From assembly GCA_037962975.1 (NCBI GenBank), contig CM075675.1, positions 258,001-322,000 on the forward strand: a DNA stretch of 64,000 nucleotides, given 5' to 3'. The stretch's first letter is position 1. Each line of letters opens with the position of its first letter. The position numbers and the translations under genes are program-made. Shown here in pieces: positions 12,621 through 22,595 of the stretch. A model generated the notes under the pieces. It saw nothing but the letters and a program-made list of their open reading frames with translations. It had not been told where the DNA came from and searched no databases. The DNA is from Clitoria ternatea (taxonomy: Eukaryota; Streptophyta; Magnoliopsida; Fabales; Fabaceae).

Positions 12621-13985
12621 ATTAAAATTAAATTAACTAATATTTTTTTCCCAAATTCTATTATTCTCAATCAAAGTTACTAAAGTTTTTTTCAATTAAA
12701 TACAAACATTACTTTTTAACTAATATTTATAAAAAAAAACCATCTAAACACAAATCACAATCTTCAAAACTCATTTTTATAACCACGGTTATAAAATCCC
12801 GATTTTTGCAACTAAGTCACACCAACTTTTTTAACCAAACAGCCTCTAACCCATCTTCGACAGGTTCTTCACATGCATCAGACATTTTTGAATAAACGTT
12901 TAATTTAAAAAAATCATTAAGGTGTATTGAAGGTCATCAATCTCAATTGTGAAATGTGTTACAGGACTCTTTCAAATCAGTTGCACTTAGTACATACCCT
13001 CCCATATATGTTGAGATTGAAGACTTAACATTAGATTCAACATTTCGATAGGATGTATTGTTGGGTTTTAAATTTCATTTTTTTTTTGTTAAGAGAATTT
13101 CATTTGGTTTACTATAATGAAGAAATTCCCCTAAATTATCTTCAAATTAAGTAACTTTTGTTCTTGTATATGCTGTTTATTTTCAATATTTTGTCACACT
13201 ACATATGAAATGCGTCAAACAATATTTGCATGGTGACCAATTTTTCTATCACAGCCATTTCTAGTCGCCAGAAAAAGGATCAACACACTGCTGCCCTAAA
13301 TATCACTCTAGGATCTGCTTGTTTTAGTTTTTATATTTTTTTGCCAAATTTTATTTTTATTTGGTTAATGGATCTTCATTGCAAAGTCATGGTGACGACC
13401 TAACGTCACTTACATTGCAGTAAAAAATAAAAGTGATATCGTAATGTCACAAATGAACATTACACTTTAGACATGCTCACTCAAAGTACAACATAACATC
13501 ATATCTATAAAAAGAAAACCCCACAAACAAGCCCCAAATTAAGTAGCACACTTAACAACAAACAAAGATAATGAAGCTAAATTTTAGTAAAATTTCTTTA
13601 TATGAAGCTTCATCCTTCTCCTCAGTCGTACTAGTTCAACCAATGTTGCTGCCAATAAATTTAGAGAATGTATCCATCACATAAATACAAATGGGTGGCT
13701 TGAGTTGTGACTAACATTAGTAATAGTGAGATGGACAATACAAATCTAAAAGTTGTACAAAAATCAAAATAAAATAAAAATAACAAATAGATTAAATAGC
13801 AAATACTCCCTCAGTTATAATTAGAGAACAAACTCCTATATAGACAAGGAAGCCTCCCCTTTAGTTTTGTGGACAGGCCCGCACCTTAGTTTTTTTCTCG
13901 TGCTATCTCCTTTCCATTTCTCCAATTTAAAAGACAATTACGCTCAATTAAAATAACTAAGTGCGATGTTAAAAAAATATCAAAA
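12621..13985. other. AT-rich intergenic DNA
   Basis: I see no gene, RNA or bounded repeat in this stretch. Confidence 0.35.
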
Positions 13986-14165
13986 TATACTATTGAAAAT
14001 TATAATCTGGCGGTTTCTTAAAATTATAATCCGGTGGTTTCTTAAAATTATAATTTCAATTGTCTTCAAAAATTATAATCTAGTCACATCTAAAAATTAT
14101 AATCTAGTCAAAAATTATAATCCATTCATCTCTAAAAATTATAATCTGGGTCTCTCTAAAAATTA
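13986..14165 (+). repeat. Degenerate tandem array built on AAAATTATAATC
   Basis: At least seven copies of AAAATTATAAT, most followed by C and a short variable spacer such as TGGCGGTTTCTT or TAGTCACATCT, recur every 17-30 bp. The 112-aa ORF from 13966 merely translates this array. Confidence 0.75.
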
Positions 14166-14619
14166 CTTAACTTGTTATCTTCATGTTTACTTTTTTTCTA
14201 TTCATGATGTGATTTATTACATCGTAATTCGTTTTGAATGTTTTAAATCTGTACAACATGTGAATCTTTTTGCTATAGATTACTCCACATGTTTTCAATC
14301 ATGAACCACAAAACTAGAATTGTTCATAAAAAAACAAAAATATTATACATACTTATATAAGCAGCAAAGAAGAGTTAAGGACTCCATCAAAACATGAACA
14401 TTGTAAAGAGAAAAAGGGAAAGAAATTAAATATTGATATGTGTGTTAGTTTCTAATTTTAAGATCTTTTCTTAATAAATTTATCTTTAATTTGACACTAA
14501 AACACTCAATTAACACTTAAATTGTTAACTAACTGATGATTTGAGTTTATTTTTATAGGTTTTGGACATTAAAAGAGAGCTGCAAGTAAAGAATTAAAGA
14601 TCATTTCTTGAAAGCCAAC

Positions 14620-14716
14620 CACTCAAGCGGTCATCCTATGGCTTGAGCGGACGCCTCAAATTTCTCACTAACCGCTCGAGTGACATACTTGTCGCCGCTC
14701 AAGCGGTTTTGCGCAG
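14620..14716. repeat. Cluster of CGCTCAAGCGG-like palindromes
   Basis: Five variants of the CCGCTCAAGCGG / ACTCAAGCGG / CTTGAGCGG motif occur within 100 bp, in both orientations. The cluster recurs at about 16075-16171 because of the tandem duplication. It probably belongs to an older repeat that I cannot name. Confidence 0.5.
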
Positions 14717-15260
14717 CAAGACTCACTTAAGAGCCTTAAAACACACATTATGAGGATCTTTGGCCCGTGGGAGGCTAGGAGCATTGTGTGGAGCTACTCT
14801 GATACAATGGGGAGGTTTAAAGATGAGGGAACTCTTCCAGTTTCCTTTCCATTTCTCTTTCTATTGATACTTTTGTATTTTCTTTGATTTTAGGTTAGCC
14901 GTTATGGAAATGTGTGGTTAAACCTTCTTTTTATTAGGTTAAAATGCAATTTATTCCGCCTTTAGTTATGTATTAAATACTTTCGTTAAATAATCGAGAG
15001 ATCGGTATTTGAGGAAATGACTTAGAATCTATTCGCCAAGGATTTGACTTTAGTGAAACTTATGTTGCATTTGCTTTATTAAATGCATAATTGTACCGAG
15101 TAGGATAACACACACTTGAAAGGGAGGACGAGAAAACCTAATCTCAATGTCTTTGTTTATATTTTCTTTGATTTTTATGTTTTTACGACCACAACAACAT
15201 CTTCCATCAACAACAAACACTTGTGTATGTTTGTGAATATATTATATATAATTTATAATG

Positions 15261-15450
15261 TGTTATGAAATAAACTAGAAATTGTGAAGGAAGAAGAATT
15301 ATGGAGGAAGAGAAATTTGAAGAGAGAAATGAGAGAATAGAAATGAAGTAGTCTTGTATTAATGAGTGAAGGGGGTATTTATAGGAGGTGAGAGGGGGAC
15401 ATTTATAAATATCAAAACTTTAGGGGGGACATCCATAATTATTCATAATA
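15261..15450 (-). repeat. Extra copy of the Copia LTR (duplicated)
   Basis: This 190-bp LTR is identical by eye to those at 16716-16905 and 22709-22898. It is preceded by the same TAATG flank (15256-15260). It came from the tandem duplication and not from a separate insertion, because the host flank is copied with it. It is followed by 184 bp of internal sequence and is then cut off. Confidence 0.92.
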
Positions 15451-16715
15451 CTCCCCCTTGGATGTCCGTATTTAGAATGTGCCTCATTAAAACCTTACTA
15501 GGAAAAACCCAGTGGGACAAAAACCTAGTGAAGGAAAAAGAGTACAACATTCTTTACAAAGTATATCCGTAAAAATAATTAAATTACAAATATTTAATTC
15601 TCCCCCTCATCAGAACACTTATGTAAGCGTCGAACACTTATGTACTTTTTTTCTATTCATGATGTGATTTATTACATCGTAATTCGTTTTGAATGTTTTA
15701 AATCTGTACAACATGTGAATCTTTTTGCTATAGATTACTCCACATGTTTTCAATCATGAACCACAAAACTAGAATTGTTCATAAAAAAACAAAAATATTA
15801 TACATACTTATATAAGCAGCAAAGAAGAGTTAAGGACTCCATCAAAACATGAACATTGTAAAGAGAAAAAGGGAAAGAAATTAAATATTGATATGTGTGT
15901 TAGTTTCTAATTTTAAGATCTTTTCTTAATAAATTTATCTTTAATTTGACACTAAAACACTCAATTAACACTTAAATTGTTAACTAACTGATGATTTGAG
16001 TTTATTTTTATAGGTTTTGGACATTAAAAGAGAGCTGCAAGTAAAGAATTAAAGATCATTTCTTGAAAGCCAACCACTCAAGCGGTCATCCTATGGCTTG
16101 AGCGGACGCCTCAAATTTCTCACTAACCGCTCGAGTGACATACTTGTCGCCGCTCAAGCGGTTTTGCGCAGCAAGACTCACTTAAGAGCCTTAAAACACA
16201 CATTATGAGGATCTTTGGCCCGTGGGAGGCTAGGAGCATTGTGTGGAGCTACTCTGATACAATGGGGAGGTTTAAAGATGAGGGAACTCTTCCAGTTTCC
16301 TTTCCATTTCTCTTTCTATTGATACTTTTGTATTTTCTTTGATTTTAGGTTAGCCGTTATGGAAATGTGTGGTTAAACCTTCTTTTTATTAGGTTAAAAT
16401 GCAATTTATTCCGCCTTTAGTTATGTATTAAATACTTTCGTTAAATAATCGAGAGATCGGTATTTGAGGAAATGACTTAGAATCTATTCGCCAAGGATTT
16501 GACTTTAGTGAAACTTATGTTGCATTTGCTTTATTAAATGCATAATTGTACCGAGTAGGATAACACACACTTGAAAGGGAGGACGAGAAAACCTAATCTC
16601 AATGTCTTTGTTTATATTTTCTTTGATTTTTATGTTTTTACGACCACAACAACATCTTCCATCAACAACAAACACTTGTGTATGTTTGTGAATATATTAT
16701 ATATAATTTATAATG

Positions 16716-16905
16716 TGTTATGAAATAAACTAGAAATTGTGAAGGAAGAAGAATTATGGAGGAAGAGAAATTTGAAGAGAGAAATGAGAGAATAGAAATG
16801 AAGTAGTCTTGTATTAATGAGTGAAGGGGGTATTTATAGGAGGTGAGAGGGGGACATTTATAAATATCAAAACTTTAGGGGGGACATCCATAATTATTCA
16901 TAATA
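16716..16905 (-). repeat. 3' LTR of the Copia element
   Basis: 190 bp. On the minus strand it reads TATTATGAA...TTCATAACA, so the terminal inverted repeat is imperfect at position 2 (A where G is usual). A TATAAATA box lies within it. Left flank is TAATG (16711-16715); right side abuts the polypurine tract. Confidence 0.95.
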
Positions 16906-16919
16906 CTCCCCCTTGGATG
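16906..16919 (-). promoter_or_regulatory. Polypurine tract of the Copia element
   Basis: On the minus strand CATCCAAGGGGGAG ends exactly at the start of the 3' LTR. A purine run at this place primes plus-strand DNA synthesis in LTR retroelements. The same sequence follows the extra LTR at 15451-15464. Confidence 0.85.
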
Positions 16920-17048
16920 TCCGTATTTAGAATGTGCCTCATTAAAACCTTACTAGGAAAAACCCAGTGGGACAAAAACCTAGTGAAGGAAAAAGAGTAC
17001 AACATTCTTTACAAAGTATATCCGTAAAAATAATTAAATTACAAATAT

Positions 17049-20000
17049 TTAATTCTCCCCCTCATCAGAACACTTATGTAAGCGTCGAAGACCAATCTTC
17101 TGTACTAGTTGCTCGAAGACTTTGGTTGGTAATGACTTTGTAAAGATATCTGCTAGATTCTCGCATGATCGGACTTGCTGAACATTTATTTCACCATTCT
17201 TTATAAGATCATGAGTAAAGAAAAATTTTGGTGAAATATGTTTTGTCCTATCTCCTTTAATATAGCCCTCCTTTAACTGAGAAATACAAGCTGCATTATC
17301 TTCACATAAAATTGTTGGTGGTAGTTTTCCAGCATGCAAGCCACAAGTTTCTTGAATATGTTGAATCATAGATCTTAACCAAACACATTCTCGACTTGCT
17401 TCATGTAATGCTAAGATTTCAGCATGATTAGATGATGTTGCTGTGATTGTTTGTTTTATGGATCTCCATGAAATTGCTGTACCACCACATGTAAACAAAT
17501 AACCTGTTTGTGATCGACCATTATGAGGATCAGACAAATACCCCGCATCTGCATAACCAATTAGGTTTGCCTTAGATACATATGGAAAAAATAAACCCAT
17601 GTCCATTGTACCTCTAAGGTAGCGGAATATGTGTTTAATCCCATTCCAATGCCTTTTTGTGGGTAAAGAACTATGTCTTGCTAACAAATTAACAGCAAAT
17701 GATATATCAGGTCGTGTATGACTAGCAAGATACATTAGTGCACCAATTGCACTAAGATATGGTACTTCAGGACCAAGTAGTTCTTCATTTTTGTCTTGAG
17801 GTCGAAATGGATCTTTGCTCACTTCTAGTGACCTTACAACCATTGGACTGCTCAATGGGTGTGATTTGTCCATATAAAACCGCTTTAACACCTTTTCTGT
17901 ATAAGTCTTTTGGTGCATCAGAATTCCTTCCTTTAAATATTCTAATTGTAATCCGAGACAAAACTTTGTTTTTCCCAAGTCTTTCATCTCGAATTCATTT
18001 TTTAAGCAATTTACAGCCTTTGAGAGCTCTTCGGGAGTTCCGATGATGTTTAAATCATCTACATAAATAGCAATTATGACGAACTCTTTTCCGAGTCTTT
18101 TCATAAAAACACATGGACAAATTGGGTCATTTTTGTACCCTTCTTTCAACAAATATTCACTGAGACAATTGTACCACATTCGTCCAGATTGCTTTAATCC
18201 ATAAAGAGATTTATTCAATTTGATTGAATAATTTTCTCGAGGATTTGTTTTATATGCTTCAGGCAAATGAAATCCTTCAGGGAGTTTCATATATATGTCA
18301 TTTTCAAGTGAGCCATATAAATATGCTGCAACAACATCCATAAGGCGTAAGTCAAGCCTTTCACGGATTGCCAAACTTATCAAGTATCGAAAAGTAGTGG
18401 CATCCATCACTGGTGAATATGTTTCTTCGAAATCAATTCCAGGTCTTTGTGAGAATCCTTGTGCAACAAGTCTTGCTTTGTATCGCACAATTTCACCATT
18501 TTCATTTCTTTTTCTCGTAAAGACCCATTTGTACCCAACTGGTTTTACACCTTTGGGTGTTTGGACTACAGGCCCAAAAACTTTACGTTTTGCAAGTGAG
18601 TTTAACTCTTCTTGCATTGCATCTTTCCACTTTGGCCAATCATTTCTTTGTGCACATTCTTTAACTGATTTTGGCTCATAATCTTTATCATCATTTATGA
18701 TATCAAGAGCTACTTTGAATGCAAAAATTTCATCAACATCGACTTCAGGTCGATTCCATTGTATACCATCCATGACATAATGTATCGAGATCTCTTTATT
18801 TGTATCAATTTCAGGTACCTTAGTTTCTTCTGGATTTGAAACTTTGATTATGTCAGGAGACTCTACTGGAGTCTTTATATCCTCGATTCGACCATCATCT
18901 TTATTTACTTTTCTTTTCCGAGGATTTTTATCTTTAGAACCAACAGGTCTGCCACGTTTTATTTTGGCTTCAGACTCATTTGCAAATTTATATTGTCCTT
19001 CGGGGATATCAATCTTTATTGGAGTATTAACAGCTGGTATATGTGACTTAGTTACTCTTTTTGGATCAGCAAATGCATTAGGCAATTGGTTTGCTAAATT
19101 TTGCAAACTAATTATTTTCTGAACTTCTAGTTCAGATTGTTTTGTTCGAGGATCAAGATGTGATAAAGACCTCTCATTCCAGCTAATCCTTTTATCCAAC
19201 TGTTTATGTTCTCCCCCTAATGATGGGAAAATAGATTCATCAAAATGACAATCAGCAAAACGAGCTGTAAATAAATCACCTGTTAAAGGTTCAAGATATT
19301 TTATTATGGATGGACTTTCATATCCAACATATATTCCCAACCTTCTTTGAGGTCCCATCTTAGTGCGTTGCGGAGGAGAGATAGGAACATATACCGCACT
19401 TCCAAAGATTCTTAGATGAGAAATATTTGGTTCTTTACCATGAACCAATTGTAAAGGGGAATATTCATGATTACTTGTAGGCCTGATACGAATAAGTGCT
19501 GCCGCATGCAAGATTGCATGTCCCCAAGTTGAAATTGGGAGTTTTGATCTCATTAACAATGGTCTTGCTATCAATTTCAAACGTTTAATCAATGATTCAG
19601 CAAGTCCATTTTGTGTATGAACATGTGCTACAGGATGTTCAACATCAATTCCAATGGACATACAATAATCATTAAATGATTGAGATGTAAATTCACCAGC
19701 GTTATCAAGGCGTATTTTCTTAATTGGATAATCAGGAAAATGAGCTCTTAAACGAATTAATTGAGCTAGTAATCTCGCAAACGCCTGGTTGCGAGTTGAT
19801 AATAAGCAAACATGTGACCATCTAGTTGATGCATCAATTAAAACCATAAAATATCTAAATGGTCCACATGAAGGGTGTATTGGTCCATAAATATCACCTT
19901 GTATACGCTCTAAAAATATAAGTGGTTCATTCCCAATTTTCATTGGTGATGGCCGAATGATTAATTTTCCTTGAGAACAAGCAGCACATGAGAAATTCTT

Positions 20001-20555
20001 AGTTTGCATAATTTGTCTGCTGGACAAATAATGACCATTTGAATTCTCAACTATTTTTCGCATCATAATTGATCCAGGATGGCCTAATCGTTCATGCCAG
20101 ATAACAAAGTCATTCTTATTTGTAAACTTCTGGTTTACTATGACATTTGTTTCAATTGTACTAATATATGTGTAGTACAAACCGGAGGAAAATGAAGGCA
20201 ATTTTTCCAATATACATTTCTTACCAGAAATTAACTTTGTAATGTATAGATATTCATCATTTCCTTCATTTGTGGTCTCAATATGATATCCATTTCTGCG
20301 GATATCCTTAAAACTCAATAAATTTCTTTGAGACTTCTTAGAATATAATGCACTTTCAATGTGCAATTTTGTTCCTCCAGGCAACAAAATACTGGCTCTG
20401 CCGGAGCCTTCAATTATATTTATACTACCAGATATTGTATTAACATTTGCTTCTTGTTTTACTATTTGGTAAAAATATTTCTCATTCTTGAGAATGGTAT
20501 GAGTTGTTGCACTGTCTGCGAGACATATATCTTCATCATTCACATGAGCATTCAT
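17049..20555 (-). CDS. pol: Copia pol polyprotein (protease-integrase-RT-RNase H)
   Basis: An open frame of 1168 aa. An aspartic protease motif DSA lies at residues 14-16. A zinc-binding HHCC domain (HERLGHPG ... CAACSQGK) spans about 152-200. The integrase core has D in GDIYGP near 220, LDNAGEF, and E in NGLAES. The reverse transcriptase has YKARLVAQG upstream and YVDD near residue 831. RNase H occupies about 1000-1140. The product would be cleaved into the enzymes that copy and integrate the element in virus-like particles. The frame differs from that of gag (offset 2), and 122 bp lie between the gag stop and this Met. The start is therefore uncertain, and expression may need frameshifting, splicing or reinitiation. 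No stop or missing catalytic residue is seen. Confidence 0.95.
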   Translation of the reverse strand: MNAHVNDEDICLADSATTHTILKNEKYFYQIVKQEANVNTISGSINIIEGSGRASILLPGGTKLHIESALYSKKSQRNLLSFKDIRRNGYHIETTNEGNDEYLYITKLISGKKCILEKLPSFSSGLYYTYISTIETNVIVNQKFTNKNDFVIWHERLGHPGSIMMRKIVENSNGHYLSSRQIMQTKNFSCAACSQGKLIIRPSPMKIGNEPLIFLERIQGDIYGPIHPSCGPFRYFMVLIDASTRWSHVCLLSTRNQAFARLLAQLIRLRAHFPDYPIKKIRLDNAGEFTSQSFNDYCMSIGIDVEHPVAHVHTQNGLAESLIKRLKLIARPLLMRSKLPISTWGHAILHAAALIRIRPTSNHEYSPLQLVHGKEPNISHLRIFGSAVYVPISPPQRTKMGPQRRLGIYVGYESPSIIKYLEPLTGDLFTARFADCHFDESIFPSLGGEHKQLDKRISWNERSLSHLDPRTKQSELEVQKIISLQNLANQLPNAFADPKRVTKSHIPAVNTPIKIDIPEGQYKFANESEAKIKRGRPVGSKDKNPRKRKVNKDDGRIEDIKTPVESPDIIKVSNPEETKVPEIDTNKEISIHYVMDGIQWNRPEVDVDEIFAFKVALDIINDDKDYEPKSVKECAQRNDWPKWKDAMQEELNSLAKRKVFGPVVQTPKGVKPVGYKWVFTRKRNENGEIVRYKARLVAQGFSQRPGIDFEETYSPVMDATTFRYLISLAIRERLDLRLMDVVAAYLYGSLENDIYMKLPEGFHLPEAYKTNPRENYSIKLNKSLYGLKQSGRMWYNCLSEYLLKEGYKNDPICPCVFMKRLGKEFVIIAIYVDDLNIIGTPEELSKAVNCLKNEFEMKDLGKTKFCLGLQLEYLKEGILMHQKTYTEKVLKRFYMDKSHPLSSPMVVRSLEVSKDPFRPQDKNEELLGPEVPYLSAIGALMYLASHTRPDISFAVNLLARHSSLPTKRHWNGIKHIFRYLRGTMDMGLFFPYVSKANLIGYADAGYLSDPHNGRSQTGYLFTCGGTAISWRSIKQTITATSSNHAEILALHEASRECVWLRSMIQHIQETCGLHAGKLPPTILCEDNAACISQLKEGYIKGDRTKHISPKFFFTHDLIKNGEINVQQVRSCENLADIFTKSLPTKVFEQLVQKIGLRRLHKCSDEGEN

Positions 20556-20620
20556 TCTTCATTAAATAAATAAAAATAAATCATGAGTAAAATATAATTA
20601 ACAATAATATTTAACAAAAT

Positions 20621-20626
20621 TTTATT
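20621..20626 (-). promoter_or_regulatory. Candidate poly(A) signal between gag and pol
   Basis: AATAAA on the minus strand lies inside the 122-bp AT-rich spacer, about 50 bases after the gag stop. It could end a short gag-only transcript. Such a signal is easily found by chance in AT-rich DNA, so function is inferred from position only. Confidence 0.4.
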
Positions 20627-20677
20627 GATAAAGACAAAATTTACAACAAAACAAATTACATGAAACATTAAAATAAT

Positions 20678-21712
20678 TTATTTGGGGGCACTCCCTTCTC
20701 CAATCGAGTGGTCAATTTCTTCTTCAGGAAGAGCAAGAAAATCATCAACACTAAAGTCAGAGAAATCATCATCTATACCAGTAAAATTTGTCTCTATTAT
20801 TTTCCCTTTATTTTTAAGGGATTTTTGGTATAGATCTACGAGATGCTTTGGTGTGCGACAAACTCGAGACCAATGTCCTTTGCTACCACAACGATAGCAG
20901 ATGTTTTTAGTTTGTTCGCTATTTTGAGCATCTGTCCCTTTTTTCATAAGTTCTTTATTTTTCCATGTGAATGATGATCTCTTATCATTTCGACCATGAC
21001 CACGGCCAAAACCATATCCACGACCAATACCATGTCCCCGAGCATTACCTCGTCCACGACCGCGGCTACGGCCACGACCACGACCATGAGTATTATGATC
21101 GTGCGTTGCTACATTCACTTCTGGGAATGGAGCAGTTCCAGTTGGACGGGATTCATGATTTTGCATAAGCAATTCATTATTTTGCTCAGCCACAAGGAGA
21201 CAAGTAATTAATTCAGAATATTTTGTAAAGCCCTTTTGGCGATATTGCTGCTGCAGGAGCAAATTGGATGCATGAAAAGTAGAGAATGTCTTTTCTAACA
21301 TGTCACTTTCAGTGACTTGTTCTCCACATAATTTCAATCTCGAAGTAATTCTAAACATTGCAGAATTATACTCATTTACGGATTTAAAATCTTGAAATCG
21401 TAAATGCATCCATTCATAACGGGCTTTTGGAAGAATTATATCCTTTTGATGGTCGTATCTTTCTTTTAGATTATTCCACAGAACAAGAGGGTCTTTAACT
21501 GTTAAGTATTCATTTTTTAACCCTTCATGGATATGGTGGCGTAAAAATATCATGGCTTTAGCTTTATCTTGGTTAGATGCCTGATTTCCATTTTTAATGG
21601 TGTCTCCAAGACCTTTTGCATCTAAATGGATTTCAGCATCCAATGTCCATGATAGATAGTTTTTTCCAGATATGTCAAGAGCCACGAACTCAAGGTTGGT
21701 AATATTTGACAT
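20678..21712 (-). CDS. gag: Copia gag (capsid/nucleocapsid)
   Basis: 344 aa. The N-terminal half (about residues 10-180) is a UBN2/Retrotran_gag-type capsid region. It includes YLSWTLDAEIHL near the start and a conserved LWNNLKERYDHQ segment. Residues about 210-240 are an RG-rich basic run (GRGRGRSRGRGRG), followed by one CX2CX4HX4C zinc knuckle (CYRCGSKGHWSRVC, about 272-285) that would bind the element RNA. The tail is acidic. A separate stop codon closes gag, unlike the single gag-pol ORF of many Copia elements. The ATG is the first in the frame and gives the family-typical N terminus (MSNIT...LEFVALDISG). Confidence 0.93.
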   Translation of the reverse strand: MSNITNLEFVALDISGKNYLSWTLDAEIHLDAKGLGDTIKNGNQASNQDKAKAMIFLRHHIHEGLKNEYLTVKDPLVLWNNLKERYDHQKDIILPKARYEWMHLRFQDFKSVNEYNSAMFRITSRLKLCGEQVTESDMLEKTFSTFHASNLLLQQQYRQKGFTKYSELITCLLVAEQNNELLMQNHESRPTGTAPFPEVNVATHDHNTHGRGRGRSRGRGRGNARGHGIGRGYGFGRGHGRNDKRSSFTWKNKELMKKGTDAQNSEQTKNICYRCGSKGHWSRVCRTPKHLVDLYQKSLKNKGKIIETNFTGIDDDFSDFSVDDFLALPEEEIDHSIGEGSAPK

Positions 21713-21960
21713 AGTTATTTCTATATAAGAAGTTGAAACAATATATTAGATATATTTCGAATGAATAAATTTATTAATTATAAATATCTAATGATGGTAA
21801 CAAGTCAATGATGAATTATTAATTTTATTTTATTATAAGAGTAAAAAAAATGTAAATTAATTAAACAGGTTAAAAAAAAATTATTATTATGGTTATTAAA
21901 AAAATGTTGCTAGGTAACTTAGTGATATAACAATTTAGTTTGCATAAATACATGAATTGT

Positions 21961-22056
21961 ATCAAGTGTCCTAGTGGTAAGTTACCTTTCTTTCAAGGTC
22001 AAGGTTCATGGTTCGAATCTTGGCTACCCTTTGTTAAGGTCCTTTTTTTTTTTTTT
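21961..22056 (+). repeat. tRNA-like (SINE-like) segment with poly(T) end
   Basis: CCTAGTGGTAAG at 21970-21981 resembles a Pol III A box. GGTTCGAATCT at 22010-22020 contains a perfect B-box core (GTTCGAATC). A run of 14 T follows at 22043-22056 and could serve as a Pol III terminator or as the poly(T) end of a plant SINE. It cannot fold as an intact tRNA that I can recognise. A tRNA-derived insertion in the leader is inferred. Confidence 0.45.
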
Positions 22057-22180
22057 AAATCATTTATGCATGTAATATTTTGATACACATATATTAACAT
22101 AGTAACTCAATAATGTAAATGTATAATCATTTATGTAGGTGGAATCAATAAGAGCAATTGGAAGCAAAACAATATTATAT

Positions 22181-22288
22181 GTGAAGCATTATTAAAAGTG
22201 GTAATAATTGAAAGCATTATGTGAAGCATTATTAAAAGTGGTAATAATTGAAAGCATTATGTGAAGCATTATTAAAAGTGGTAATAAT
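22181..22288. repeat. 40-bp tandem repeat, 2.7 copies
   Basis: Units start at 22181, 22221 and 22261 with GTGAAGCATTATTAAAAGTG. The first two units are identical across 40 bp and the third breaks off after about 28 bp. Confidence 0.93.
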
Positions 22289-22440
22289 GTGAAGCATTGT
22301 TAGCTAGCCATCAATAAAGTGAAAGCAAATTAATTGGCAATTGGCAAAATAATGTAAATATAATTTATAAATAAATCATAATATAAATATAATTAATTAA
22401 CATATTAAAATGTGATAAAATAACAAAGTATTTAATTTCT

Positions 22441-22595
22441 AGTTCTTCAGGAACTATCAGTAAATATTTTCAAGAATTCTTCAGGAATTCTTTTAAATCC
22501 CATAGGGATGTTCAAAATATAAGTTCTTCAGGAACTTATTAATATTTTATACATCCTGCTGGGATGTGTGGAATATAAGTTCTTCAGGAACTTAT
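22441..22595 (-). repeat. Six short perfect hairpins in the Copia leader
   Basis: Palindromes with small loops lie at 22441-22455, 22472-22492 (8-bp stem), 22497-22509, 22519-22539 (8-bp stem), 22551-22567 and 22575-22595 (8-bp stem). Four of the six share the same five-base loop, CTGAA in the RNA sense. Two of these (22519-22539 and 22575-22595) are identical. Confidence 0.9.

Larger units (their letters stand above)
14188..17089. repeat. Tandem duplication, two copies of 1447 bp
   Basis: Copy 1 (14188-15634) and copy 2 (15643-17089) show no difference that I can see and are offset by 1455 bp. An 8-bp filler, CACTTATG (15635-15642), separates them. Each copy holds about 1.07 kb of host flank, one complete 190-bp Copia LTR, the polypurine-tract region and the last 41 bp of the pol ORF. 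The duplication therefore happened after the Copia insertion. The copy next to the intact element (copy 2) supplies its functional 3' LTR. Confidence 0.93.

Noticed and set aside
12434..12670. 78-aa His/Pro/Thr-rich ORF
   Set aside because: Antisense of the GT-rich low-complexity tract; no start context or conserved feature.
15366..17027. Two identical 68-aa ORFs, 15366-15572 and 16821-17027
   Set aside because: Both translate LTR, polypurine-tract and pol 3'-UTR sequence of the Copia in the antisense direction. They are identical only because of the tandem duplication.
20971..21211. Plus-strand His/Asp-rich and Thr/Met-rich ORFs
   Set aside because: Antisense shadows of the RG-rich region of Copia gag.
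22181..22288. Spaced repeats that could suggest a CRISPR-like array
   Set aside because: The units are contiguous 40-mers without distinct spacers, inside a retrotransposon leader in a plant genome.
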